NCBI GenBank assembly: GCA_963576475.1
Contig: OY754977.1
Span: 9,365,089 to 9,429,088, forward strand
From: Molanna angustata
Taxonomy: Eukaryota > Arthropoda > Insecta > Trichoptera > Molannidae
DNA: 64,000 nt
Direction of reading: 5' to 3'
Position 1 is the stretch's first letter; every line of letters begins with the position of its first letter. Made by a program: the position numbers and the translations under genes. A model generated the notes under the pieces. The model ran no database searches and was not told where the DNA came from. It saw only the letters and a program-made list of their open reading frames with translations. Of the stretch, positions 11,538 to 21,552 are shown piece after piece.

Positions 11538-12204
11538 CCATTATTTATATTATAAACATATTTAAATACATATAATACATTATATTAAATCCAATTACAG
11601 GATTTGTAGGAACGCACTGTATGATAGAATCATGTTATGATAAGTTGTTAATGGATGAATCGAATTGTTGAATTATAGTTACTCTATTTCTATACATATT
11701 TTTCTTATCATATATTATAATAATAATATATTGTCTATCTGTGTACTGTATATTAAAAATTCTTTGTGTTGTCAATCTTGTATTTATGTGCGTATCTCGA
11801 ACCAGGTCGTACAGAGAACTAGGTCTCTTTCAGAAGAAAATGATAACATATTGAAGTACCAGCTTGGTTTCAGATATTAGCACCTGATTTATTAAAAATA
11901 ATGTTTCGAGTGTATCGTATTGATCTAAAATATATTCTTGTTCGTACATAAATATTCTATAAAGGATTATTCTTTGTGGAGCAAACGGCAAACATTTATG
12001 AAATGTTTCGATCTTATGATTAAATGATGACCTTGTGTATAGCAAAGAATAGTAAAGAATGTAATTAAATGTTTAAAAAATATGTCATTGTTGCTGAATA
12101 TTTATTACCAAAAAAGCATGTTTCAATTAAATGAGACATCATGATTATCTGTATTTTATTTCTCTTTCCTTTTTTACTACACTGTGTGAAACTAAGAACT
12201 TTTT
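10918..12204. other. AT-rich spacer with (CA)n microsatellite
   Basis: No gene recognised. A (CA)n run of about 30 bp lies at 11507-11536. The remainder is AT-rich without clear repeat ends. Confidence 0.45.
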
Positions 12205-12522
12205 TTTTCAACATGGCTAAGTAGGGGACACCAGCTATTAGAATTTGGGTCCATTATACTCTTCCCAAGAAGTGCACTAGCTTAGGAGAGAGTTTACAAT
12301 CTTCTCAGGAATATATTGTTTCGTGTTTTAAAAAGATCAAGGTTGTAAGAAGGTGGAAACACAGAATTCGGAAGATCTTTGTGTTAATAAAAGAGCGACT
12401 GGTTTGTGTATATTGAAGGTTTACTGTGAAATGGTGTTGAGATTAAGTAAAATGAGAAACTCTTTTGTGGAAGAGGGACCAGGGATGCAAGTTCTTCTGA
12501 GCGTCTCCCTAATATATAGAAA
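12205..12522 (-). mobile_element. non-LTR retrotransposon 3' end (family J), degenerate
   Basis: On the minus strand the sequence runs GGGAGACGCTCAGAAGAACT, then GATCTTCCGAATTCTGTG, then GGAAGAGTATAATGGACCC and GCTGGTGTCCCCTA. It is a decayed copy of the element ends at 21553-21882 and 34555-34735. The family encodes a C-terminal GRCSEEL...LWNDLPNSV signature typical of Jockey/CR1-group ORF2 proteins. This copy has small deletions and no usable frame. Confidence 0.65.
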
Positions 12523-12529
12523 AATTTAG

Positions 12530-12860
12530 AATACCGACCCTGCGTCTGTGGTCTAGTGATTGCAATCCATTAATCAATAATGGGTCGTCAATTAGACATA
12601 CAGCATCGTGGTTATTCAGTAGTTATTGGGGGGCGCCAATTCAGAGGTGACTACCATATTCAATAATTGGGCGTATTTGCGCTTTGTAGAGAGTAAAAAT
12701 TTGAGTTTTTAAAAAATACCTACACCCACTATATAATACGCTCAAACTTTTTGGAGGCAATTTCTACATTAGCTTCAATGGAGCCCCTGTAGTGTAGTTG
12801 GTGCTTCTGTTTAACCAACAAATGTACAAAGGTATCGGATCATAATGAAAAGGTGACTAA
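12530..12860 (+). repeat. two tRNA-A-box-like patches, possible decayed SINE heads
   Basis: TGTGGTCTAGTGATTGCAAT near 12547 and CTGTAGTGTAGTTGGTGCTT near 12786 resemble tRNA 5' halves (A box). The second is followed by GGTATCGGATC, a weak B box. No copies elsewhere in the window support them, so this is tentative. Confidence 0.25.
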
Positions 12861-12906
12861 GCACAGATAACAAGGATACAACTTCCAGTAACTTTATCCA
12901 ATCACA

Positions 12907-12987
12907 CTCACAACTGAATAGTGAAGTTGTGCAACCTGTCCATATGACATATGAACAGGTTGCACAACTTCACTATTCAGTTGTGAG
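12907..12987. repeat. 81-bp near-perfect palindrome
   Basis: Arms of 40 bp (12907-12946 and 12948-12987) flank a single central A. The left arm begins CTCACAACTGAATAGTGAAG and the right arm is its inverse, with one mismatch. It could fold into one long hairpin. No flanking duplication was identified. Confidence 0.9.
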
Positions 12988-13070
12988 TTACATTGTAAGG
13001 AAAATATCATTAATTCATCATTTCATTAGGCATTATAATTCGGATTTGACACATACAACATTGGATAGCT

Positions 13071-13807
13071 TTAACCTTTTTAAGACGAGCGTCATGTATA
13101 GATGCCCACCGGCAGCGTGCCTAAACGCCGAGCAGCCGAGCGTCATCTATACATGCCCTCATGGCTATACACAATTGTGAACCTTCATATCTCAGTAAAT
13201 TCATACTTGATTGAGACGAAAATTGGATGAATATTACTCCCATATATTTGACTTCAAGACATCTGTCGGTGAATCAACAAAACAATTGCTAAATTATTTA
13301 AAAAAATTAAAAACTGTTAACACTGAAATTCATCGATCATCGCCGGCGAAATTCACAATCTCCCGCGCTTTGTAAGTATCTAATACGCATGCGCGTTGGA
13401 AAAAGGGATACTGCGCCAGTTCATATTGTTGTTTCGCGCTCAACATTCTGCTTTGAATTCGTTCCTTAACAATACAAAATCGGCGCATATTCCTTATCTA
13501 CATCAAATGCCGGAAGGATCACGTGACATATCGATGACGCCATGTACCTTTTTGTATGGAGATAACCACGATGAAGATTATTCTTCATTTATCTTATGTT
13601 TATATTATGAAGTGTTCAATTTCATTGAGTTTATGTGATCTTTTGTTTATCTTTGATCTTTTTATGATATATCTACATCGTTAGATTTTTTTTTACCGTT
13701 ATTATATTCAATTAAAACGAGATTGAAAAAAAACTGTGTACGACGCGAAATACTGTCCGTCCGTAGGGAATGCAAGTACATGTACCTACCCGTCTTGATT
13801 GGGTTAA
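13071..13807. mobile_element. possible TTAA-flanked (piggyBac-like) non-autonomous element
   Basis: The left boundary TTAACCTTTTTAAGACGAG and right boundary (minus strand TTAACCCAATCAAGACGGG) are imperfect inverted repeats starting at TTAA, the piggyBac target. Near the left end the motif GAGCGTCATSTATASATGCC occurs twice about 55 bp apart. There is no transposase-like ORF. The TIR match is short and imperfect, so this call is tentative. Confidence 0.35.
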
Positions 13808-14458
13808 TTAGGTTGATTGGTGTAGGACTATTTTCACCTAGTTGGGTCCATGTAATCTACGACATCTCATCTGAGAAAAAATATTGCTTTCATAGAAATT
13901 CATTTTACCTCGACTAACACATTATGTATAACTTTGGTTTAATTATTTTAATATCTAGTGTACAGATTAGAGTTGTTGCTGCGCCTTATGTGGAGGCTAT
14001 CCTTTAAAAGTGAAACAAAATTAAATTGGAGCAGTATTGAAGATAGCTTATAATATTTCAAAATCATTGTTTGCTGTTTGGGAACAATTGTATGTATATT
14101 ATAACGTATCACATTTAAACAGTTTTTCACCAGAATGATTTTATTTATTTATGATATCAACCCTCTCTTTTCTTTCACAAATATTAAATTATACCAGTGG
14201 TTATCTTCTGTATGAATTAAGAGCCAGTCTTACGTTAGTATAAAGGCTGATTTTTTTCTGGATAAGTATATCACAGCAGGAAACAACAATTGGATACTAT
14301 GAACCTGAGTACTGGTGGCGTTCACAGATACCAATCTTCAAAGTCTGAAAAATTGCTATTTTAGCATGTAGCGTTATAGTATAAAGCGTGATATTTTTCA
14401 TATACACTTTGGTTGGTGGAAACCCCTGATAGACTTTGACTTATTAATAAATTATCAT

Positions 14459-14637
14459 GGGGGCAAGTTTGGTGAACAGGCGGAATCAAAACCATCCATG
14501 CTTACCATATCATGGATATAATTATCTTACGGAGTTCTAAGATATCTTAAGATGATATAGAACTCCTTTTGAAAATTATATCCATGATATGGGTAATCGT
14601 GGATCGTTTTGATCCCGCCTATTCACCAGACTTGCCC
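14459..14637. mobile_element. MITE, GGGGGCAAGTC family, copy 2 (near-complete palindrome)
   Basis: Begins GGGGGCAAGTTTGGTGAACA and ends with the inverse, CACCAGACTTGCCC. Internal arms also pair (ATCAAAACCATCC with GGATCGTTTTGAT, and ATCATGGATATAATTATC with its inverse), so nearly the whole 179 bp is palindromic around TAAGATATCTTAAGAT. It is non-coding. Confidence 0.8.
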
Positions 14638-15660
14638 AGTACATTGTGCAATACAGTTTGCGTTCACAGGCGTGGTGTACTGTCACTCGGGCTGTCAACT
14701 GACTTTTACGACTTATGAGATCGAGTCGCCGAACAAACATTGTTTATGTTATTGTAAAAATATGATAATACATTAAATTCAATTACTAAAATCTTTTTTC
14801 TGCAGAACGGCACGCCATACGCCATTTTTAATTTTATTTGTAAATACAACGGCAATCATTAATATACAATAATGTTAACATTTTAGAACGCCAATAATTT
14901 ATTTCTATCTTATTTTGGTACTGTGATTCCAATGCTGACTTCATAAAGTCAGCATTATGTGCAAACCTCCCTCTGGAAAAGTAGAGGATGAGTTACCTTT
15001 TTAGCCCTTTCTTGATTAGTCGGTGAGGCACAGTATGCTCTGTATACCGAAAAGATACTGCACTGCTTTCATTTACGGACTGGTCGATATGTTTTCGATA
15101 TAAATTGTACTTATGTCCTCGTGAGAAAATGTCTTTAGTGAGGAAGATATGTGGCGTGTTATATTTATCTCCAATTACGAAAAAAACTATGAACGAAATC
15201 CGTATTAAATTTTTTTATTAACTTTGGACTAGAGAACTTTCACATGGACAGGCTCTGTTCAGATAAGGCGTAGGGATTAGACCGCCAGTTATAAGCTCCC
15301 TTGGCAAGATAAAATGATTTACTTATTGTGATAGTATTTTATATTTCATATTATTTACTATATAATAGACTTAAGACTAACAAAATAACTGGAATTGTAT
15401 TCACTACACTATGTATGTAGTCTAATAAATAATATTATTATTAAATAAACTATTCTTTAATTACGTACCTACCTAAAGTTTTTTTCTTTTCCTCGGAATC
15501 ACCAGCTTCACAAAAAAATCGACTAATTCATCCCAGTTCCTACGTTTTATCAGTCTATTGGAATAGTCTGTTGATTCCATATGGCTACTTTTTTTTCAAC
15601 TTCGTCAATAAAAAGTTCCGTATCAAAATTATCACGCCACGAATTCGCGCGTAATACTGG
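14638..15660. other. spacer, nothing coding recognised
   Basis: Moderately AT-rich. It contains a small hairpin GCTGACTTCATAAAGTCAGC at about 14933. No ORF or repeat end could be supported. Confidence 0.4.
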
Positions 15661-15920
15661 ACGCAGCAATGGCGCCCGAGTATCTCGACTCGCACGGCGC
15701 TCGCGCGTTAAACGGGAGAGTCAAGAGTCGCGCTCGTTGCACGCGTTTTACTCTAATTAAAATATAGGTGCTCGGTAAGCTATCGGTACCGCGCATACCG
15801 AGCCAATTAAGAAACGTTAATTGAAATATAGGTGCTCGGTAAGCTATCGGTACCGCGCATACCGAACCAATCAAGAGAAGCTAATTGAAATATAGGTGCT
15901 CGGTAGCCATTGGATACCGA
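15661..15920. repeat. CpG-rich patch with 64-bp tandem repeat
   Basis: The motif ATATAGGTGCTCGGTA recurs at about 15762, 15826 and 15890, a period of 64 bp (2.5-3 copies). Each unit also contains GCTATCGGTACCGCGCATAC, absent from the last partial copy. The preceding 100 bp is unusually GC- and CpG-rich for this window. No gene is recognised. Confidence 0.75.
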
Positions 15921-16094
15921 GCATGTCAAAACCGCACCAACAATTTTTGTGATAGACAATAATTTTTCGTGGTTCATACATACATCAGAAGGTAATTTAG
16001 TGTGCATATTTGTGTACATTCGTACACAGAGTATTAAATTAATTTGTACCTACCGTTTAAAATGCAAATACTGCACTCCCATCATGTAAATGTA

Positions 16095-16445
16095 TGGAGA
16101 GACATTACTTAATAGTTATTCCTTCAAATGTCTCGGTTCATTCATCCATCAAAATAGAGGATATGCAGCAGATATTAATCATAGAATTAGTGTGGGATAG
16201 ATGAGATTTAGATCAATGTCAGGAGTCCTATGTGATCCAAAAATGCCAGCAAAGTTGAAAGGAAAAGTGTACCAGACAATATTGTCAGACCGGCACTCCT
16301 CTATAGCTCCGAATGCTGGTTAATGTACAACTCCTACTCTAGACAACTGGAAACTGCTGTATGCTGAGATAGCCAGCTGGAATGTCCTAACGGGCCAAAA
16401 TAAAAAGTCCACGCATTCGTGGAAGCCTGGGCGTTACTGAAATAC
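16095..16445 (+). pseudogene. RTE-like reverse transcriptase C-terminal fragment
   Basis: Broken frames read MRFRSMSGVLCDPKMPAKLK, then GKVYQTI, then a frameshift into ALLYSSECWLMYN and SRQLETA. CDPK-P-KLKGK-Y-T-RPALLYGSECW is the well-known block C-terminal to the RT palm in RTE-like elements. The copy at 62150-62670 preserves the same block. The insertion here is truncated at both ends and frameshifted. Confidence 0.75.
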
Positions 16446-16464
16446 CTACATACTAAGATAGGAT

Positions 16465-16650
16465 TCTCGGACAATTGACCGTGGCTGATGGACCATGGAA
16501 CGCCCTTTTTACCGTATGGAAAGTTGACCGTGGGGACAATTTACCGTATGGACAGTTGTTGACCGCGGGGACAGTTGACCGTACGAACAATTGACCGTGA
16601 GGATAATTTATCGTATGGACAATTGACCGAATAGACAATGCACGGTGCGG
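16465..16650. repeat. degenerate short tandem repeat (GGACAATTGACCGTA type)
   Basis: About ten imperfect units of 15-17 bp with a core of GACARTTGACCGT recur across this stretch, often separated by GGG or ATG. It is a decayed minisatellite. The open frames through it on the minus strand are an artefact of the repeat. Confidence 0.7.
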
Positions 16651-16859
16651 AAACTATTTTTGATAACAAAAAAACTTCCTTTTTTTAACTAAATTGCGTG
16701 AAAAATAATGTTCGTTTATGGCGACGGACCGATTGCCTTCTTTTTTATTTCAAAATACTACAAGAAATCCAATATATCGACATTGATCAAAACTATATTT
16801 TACAAAACAAGCAGTAAATATGTAGTTCAAATTTGCTACATTTTAAAAATTTAAAAAGT

Positions 16860-17095
16860 CGTTGGTATTACATAATTTCAAAACAAAGATGTTTCAATTA
16901 ATTCGAAATCTACACCTTCGAATAAGTATAAATCGGTAGGTATCCATCTTGAAAAATTAAAAAAAAAAAATATTTGGCCATATTGGTTTTACATAATTTC
17001 AAAAGAAAACAAAGAAGTTTCAATTTATTCAAAATCTACACCTTCTAATTAGTATGATTCAATATCCATCTTGTAAAATCAAAAAATAAGAAGTT
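16860..17095. repeat. two-copy tandem duplication, about 120 bp
   Basis: The unit at 16860-16976 is repeated imperfectly at 16977-17095. Both contain TACATAATTTCAAAA, then TTTCAATTNATTC, AAATCTACACCTTC and ATATCCATCTTG-like blocks in the same order. Confidence 0.65.
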
Positions 17096-17099
17096 TAAA

Positions 17100-17365
17100 A
17101 ACAGAAATCTTCTGGCGTCGACTGACCAAAAAATATACATGGGTGTAAAAGATGGAGTGATGGAGGCAGGGGCCGCCCCAGAAAGGGATGGCATGACCAT
17201 GACCATGTGGATGAAATTTTGAAAGAAAGAAATATAAGAAGCTTGAAAAATCGACGAGCATACATGAGACGATGCATTGATGTAAAGGAAGCTAGGAATG
17301 TATGCAAAAATAGAGGAGTATGGCGCTCCGTTCTCTCTGTTTACCCCGTAAGGGATATGGCGTGA
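17100..17365 (+). mobile_element. RTE-like retrotransposon 3' tail, family 1
   Basis: From about 17168 an open frame reads GRGRPRKGWHDHDHVDEILK, then RNIRSLKNRRAYMRRCIDV and CKNRGVWRSVLSVYPVRDMA, ending in TGA. This is the C-terminal basic tail of an RTE-like ORF2. The parts upstream are out of frame. The 3' end abuts an interspersed repeat at 17366, so this is a 5'-truncated copy. The best-kept relative in the window is at 37600-37985. Confidence 0.75.
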
Positions 17366-17510
17366 TGTAATTTCAAACCACTTCCTAAAGTCCATTATTT
17401 GAAACTGAAGGGACAAGAAGGACCGATGGGACGGGACTGATTTTTAAAAAAACTTATATATGTTAATTTTTATTTGTTGTATTGGATATTGTTGAACACT
17501 TGGAGGAATA
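17366..17510 (+). repeat. interspersed repeat D, left part (split by insertion)
   Basis: Matches the minus strand of 54945-55085 in order: ATGTAATTTCAAA, CTGAAGGGA, GGGACTGATTT, TTAATTTTTATTT and TTGGATAT. Its continuation resumes at about 17788 after a 280-bp retrotransposon fragment. Confidence 0.6.
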
Positions 17511-17787
17511 AAGGAGTTGAACATCTCGCTAAGGGACCACTAAACTAATGAATGGATAAAGAAGAACACAGGAGTAGCGGATGTAACCAAAAGAATAGCG
17601 GAGTTAAAGTGGAGTTGGGCGAGTCATATATTATCTCGGATGTCGGATGACCGATGGACAAAAGTTGTGATGGACTGGAAGCCAAGAACAGGAAGCAGAA
17701 GCGTGGGAAGGCCCCAGACTAGAGACCAGTGGAAATCCAAGCGGGAGACCTTTGTCCAATACTGGACTGAAGGCTGAGTAAATGAGT
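17511..17787 (+). mobile_element. RTE-like retrotransposon 3' tail, family 2
   Basis: Reads through VADVTKRIAELKWSWASHI-like sequence, then DDRWTKVVMDWKPRTGSRS, GRPQT and RDQWKSKRETFVQYWTEG with a stop. It is the same family as the minus-strand copy at 39600-40570. Relative to that copy, an internal stretch of about 50 bp (after GRPQT) is deleted. It sits inside interspersed repeat D. Confidence 0.7.
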
Positions 17788-17870
17788 AACCTTCTCGAGC
17801 AGCGCCGGGTGTAAAAAACTAGTGTAAAATAATTTTCAAAATTAGAAGTCATAAATTATTAGGTCAACAT
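17788..17870 (+). repeat. interspersed repeat D, right part
   Basis: TTCTCGAGCAGCGCCGGGTG then TAAAAAACTAGT matches the minus strand of 54820-54870 (TTTTCGAGCAGCGCCGGGTA, then TAAAAAACTAGTT). Confidence 0.6.
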
Positions 17871-18201
17871 TAAAAAAATGAAATAAATTAGATTAAATAA
17901 AAAAAAACATAATTGGTGAACGTTGCAATATATAGAACTTTCAAAAATTGAATTGATAGGGATCTCATTAAAAGGCATAATTGGTGAACGTTGCGCAAGC
18001 GCATAAATTGATCACGTAAACCAGCCGAGGACAGGTCGTAAGCCCTGTAGGTGCCTTGATTTCCCGGTTCTCCTACAGTAAATATTCCAACTTCGTCTCT
18101 ATTGAGATAATTAAAAATCTGTTAAAAAATATCTTTGACTCCCGACAGGGAAAAAATCCAATGTTTGCGCATATGCAATAATAAAAATATTCGATAGCTT
18201 G

Positions 18202-18332
18202 TTTTTTCTTTCTACATTTATTTTATTCCTCCCCAGGACGACTGTTTCGCCTGGTGAAGGCCTTTTCAACTAGTCTTCACCAGGCGAAACGGTCGTCCTG
18301 GAGAGGAATAAAATAAATGTAGAAAGAAAAAA
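18202..18332. repeat. hairpin-forming inverted repeat, 58-bp arms
   Basis: The left arm 18202-18259 (begins TTTTTTCTTTCTACATTTAT, ends GCCTGGTGAAG) and right arm 18275-18332 are inverse copies with two mismatches, around a 15-nt loop. There is no coding content or recognised family. Confidence 0.9.
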
Positions 18333-19288
18333 TCACCAATTTATAATTATCACAATTAACACTTACCTATTATTGTTCTTGATGAGCACAATTTGTCTTC
18401 TCTTCCATGATCCATGACACACCACGGCCATGATCCAAAGGGCGCGTACAATGACAGGACAGACGTCGACGTTGGCTGATGGGGGTAGGATATCAGGGAA
18501 ATGCTTTCCCTGTCCCAGATAGCGGCAGGTTCTTGGGCAGATGTCTTCGGGGCGGCAAATCACAAGAGTGAGATTGCAGGCAGCGGCTCAGACGAGTACA
18601 ACTCAACGGCACTCAAGACGAGTACAACTCAAGCCCTTTCGGATACAGGATCCGCCACTCTTCAGGGCCGCAGCAACATGTTCGCTGATGTTGTGCTGTG
18701 ACGTCTGTCCCGGGCATTTCGGGTCAGGCTCTCATGGCGTCAGGAAGCAGGACCCGACCGATGTCTCCCGACATGGTCTGACAAAACGCGTGTCTAATTC
18801 CGACTGTAAAAATTATTCTGTCAATTTTAAGAGGTTATCATTTCTTTGAATTGTAAGAATATTTTTTTTCTTGTTAGTTGTTGCTGGGAGTGGTGCCTAA
18901 CGATTTTGGCGGCGAATCAAAAGAAGGGAAACGCGAACAAAAATGATCGCATAAATTGTTTTTAATTTAATATTTTTATTCTTGTTTTCGAGCATCAAGG
19001 CGCATTGGGGAAACCTATTAGGCCACGCTGGTTTTAATTTAAAATAAAAAATAATAAAGACATATATGCGGCTCTATGGTACCTTTATTATCATGATTCT
19101 TGATAGTTCGGCTCTTCTCACTTGACAAATTGCCGACTCTTGGCCTAAGTAGTTTTGTGAGATATACATTTTAGTACCTACATTTTTTCTCATACTAGGA
19201 GTTGAACCAATGTTGCCCGCAGCCGGAACAGTAGTTAAGGCGGTATTTAAGTATGTAAAAGTATGATTTATTTTGATTGCTTTCAAAT
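18333..19288. other. GC-richer unassigned stretch, probably old repeat
   Basis: Bases 18400-18800 are unusually GC- and CpG-rich, and both strands are partly open over 60-100 codons without protein similarity I recognise. GACGAGTACAACTCAA is directly repeated at about 18592 and 18617. TGGTGCCTAACG near 18892 vaguely resembles an LTR-element primer site. None of this is strong enough to name an element. Confidence 0.35.
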
Positions 19289-19535
19289 ACGACGTAATAA
19301 GCAAAACTAGTAAACGTGCATCAGAGGTCCAAATTCGACAGTAATTCGTAAAGTTTTTAAGTTTGAAAAGATATTGAATTGATCTATGATTAATAAAAAA
19401 ACACCATGAAGGAGTACAAAGTTTTCTTTTCACATATTGTAAGATAATCAATGGTTGTACCATTGATTGTCTTGTTTCACAATAGACTATGTATTTTTCT
19501 TTGTTCTGAATATGAATTTAAAACAACTGCTTAAA
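19289..19535 (+). repeat. interspersed repeat E, copy 1
   Basis: It shares, in the same order, CAGAGGTC-AAA-TCGACNNNNATTNNTNAA, TTTGAAAAG, GNACAAAGTTTTCTTTTCA and CAATAGAYTRTGTATTTTT with 40665-40860. It is about 200 bp and non-coding. A third partial match (AGGAGTACGAAGTTTTCG) lies near 41041. Confidence 0.55.
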
Positions 19536-19627
19536 AATATTTTGAAGCCTTCCAAGATGAAATTGTATGTCTGAAGAATCACAAAGGTCTTTACAAAGAA
19601 TCGCTAAATTTCGACCCCTGACCCAGG

Positions 19628-19690
19628 CAGGTAACACTGGTTGGTTGGAAGAAATTGTCATTCGGCAATATCCTCACCACTTGACAAAAT
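19628..19690 (+). repeat. SINE-like 3' part (family S)
   Basis: AACACTGGTTGGTTGGAAGA then AATTGTCATTCGGCAATA and CTCACCACTTG match the 3' part of the SINE-like copy at 21209-21366. The tRNA-like head is absent or decayed. Confidence 0.55.
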
Positions 19691-20069
19691 TTAATATTTT
19701 GTTATAATTATAGGAACAAAATTGATTATTTTATTTCTCTCACGCGAGTCGCATAAATTGTTTATAGCAAAGCAAAAAATCCTTACTTTGTACTGCCACT
19801 ATAATATTAACATGTATCAAAAAAACATCAGTAAAAATATTTTTTTGTTGAAAAATACCATTTATAATTGAATCCAAATTATTATAAAATAATAAACGAT
19901 CACACAAAAGTAAATAATAGCACTGTAGGCACTTTGATACGCTAAATAATATTGTAGTGAAATAATAAGTTTTATTTTCACAATAAATTGAAACCAGAAT
20001 GAATTGAATTAAGTATGGCTTTTGGTTGTAAATATTTCAAATAAAAATAAATATTACAATATGCCTAGA

Positions 20070-20514
20070 AACATATACGATTGCTTGCGACATTTGTATT
20101 CGTAATTCGTACGTGTGTAGGCCGCTTAAATGCGCATGACGCTGTCAGTTGCCTCGGTTTATTCTGTTCGTCGTTCGTCTGTCAGTTTTATTATGTTCTT
20201 GTTGTTTGTGGTAGCGCGTACCTTTCACGTTGTACATTCGTCTTAATTTTACATTTTTATCAAACAAAATCGCAACCGATTCCTTTTAATCGCGTTCCAA
20301 ACGAAATTAATAACATCGATTTTAATGTTTTTGATTATACCAGTGTGTGAGATCCGCTGAAGGTGCCGAAATAATAATTTTTTTATACCTCGTGTTAACT
20401 GTCATCATTACTCGAGTTTGTTGATATCGTTGTGTGGAGTTTTGTTTATTTGCGAAACATTATAATATATATTGTGTTTCTTGTGTTTGTTTTTTTATTT
20501 AACTCTTTTCATCA
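20070..20514 (+). promoter_or_regulatory. candidate CpG-rich promoter and 5' UTR
   Basis: This stretch is locally much richer in CpG than the flanks (many CG steps between 20080 and 20420). It holds two Inr-like TCAGT sites (near 20137 and 20181) and leads into an ATG with good context at 20515. No repeat copy of it occurs elsewhere in the window. This is inference from composition and context. Confidence 0.4.
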
Positions 20515-20595
20515 TGGCTGCAGCGGCGATGGTAGAATTGGAATCCTGGATCATTTACCAATGCATTTTGACTGACTGCAGTCACTGTAATTGTG
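20515..20595 (+). CDS. putative first coding exon of an unidentified gene
   Basis: ATG at 20515 (context TCATCATGG) opens a frame MAAAAMVELESWIIYQCILT then DCSHCN. It is followed by GTGAGTAA, a near-ideal splice donor at about 20595, just before an in-frame stop. The Ala-rich start, the CpG-rich leader and the strong donor fit a first exon whose continuation lies across a long intron. I do not recognise the protein. The Cys/His spacing (C-x2-C) is too short to call a zinc finger. No downstream exon in this window could be linked to it. Confidence 0.4.
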
Positions 20596-21208
20596 AGTAA
20601 ACGATTCATTATTTTATATCAAATATTTAATTTTATATCACGTTTCAAAACCGCCATCAATAATATTGTTTAATCTTCATTTTATTAGTGTTTAAGTTTA
20701 TATTTATAAAGTATTTATTTGTATTCAAAGTCTGACATGCTTACTTTATTTTCTTAGTCCCCCTTTCTTGCAATTTGATGTGTGGCAGGTGTTATGTTTT
20801 TTTATACGATCACTTCCCCTGTTATTTTTACCTCAGGGCAAACGTCCGTTAAGAAATTTTACTGTATAGATTTTAAATAAAAGACATATACAAAGAAGAC
20901 ATATTATAATCAGCGCTAATATAACCAAAAATCATAGGTAAACAACAAATAAATATATGCAGATGATAGCCATTGAAATACTATTTAAGAAATGTCTTTA
21001 CAACACACCCACTTGTTGATTACTATAAAAGATAATTATTATTCACTATTTTGAGTCACTATTACTCACATTAATTATAAGAAGTTACATAGTTTTCTCT
21101 GAATCCTTATTATTTCAAGTATTATTATTATAGCTATTATTTCAATGCTTATATTTATTCGATTTGTTTAGACAGCGTTCAAATATTTTATGACCGAATA
21201 TAAACGGT
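20596..21208. other. AT-rich sequence, nothing recognised
   Basis: Possible first-intron sequence downstream of the putative exon. No motifs or repeat ends found. Confidence 0.35.
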
Positions 21209-21366
21209 ACCGTGAAGATGATAGATAATCATAATGCTTTGTGAATAAATTAAAAGTTCGATTCCTAGTAGAGGAGAAATTTATTAATAATGTATTTCTC
21301 ACCCAAATGGAAACACTGATTCGTTGGAAGAAATTGCTATTCGGCAATAAACTCGCCACTTGCACA
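21209..21366 (+). repeat. tRNA-derived SINE-like element (family S)
   Basis: It has a weak A-box region (ACCGTGAAGATGATAGATAA) and a B box AGTTCGATTCC at 21255. These are followed by the family tail GAGGAGAAATTTATT, TTTCTCACCCAAATGGAAAC, ACTGATTCGTTGGAAGAA and ATTCGGCAATAA. Related copies are at 30958-31081 (minus), 60332-60445 and, tail only, 19628-19690. Confidence 0.6.
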
Positions 21367-21552
21367 AAGTGTTTATAATTAGTACTTACATACATTAATA
21401 AGTGTTTATATTATAATATTGTACCTATATTGAGCTACCTGCATACTTGTATAATGGGATAGTACAGTACAGGGCCGTATCCACTCAAAATGGTGCAGTG
21501 TACTACTTTTTTAGAAAGAATAATATACCTAATAAATAATATAATTTTATTC

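Noticed and set aside
17045..17416. Minus-strand frames opposite the RTE tail at 17.1-17.4 kb, and the same at 37479-37867
   Set aside because: They are antisense shadows of the plus-strand RTE tail.
19074..19463. 129-codon minus-strand frame
   Set aside because: It overlaps interspersed repeat E and has no family resemblance. Codon use is like noncoding AT-rich DNA.
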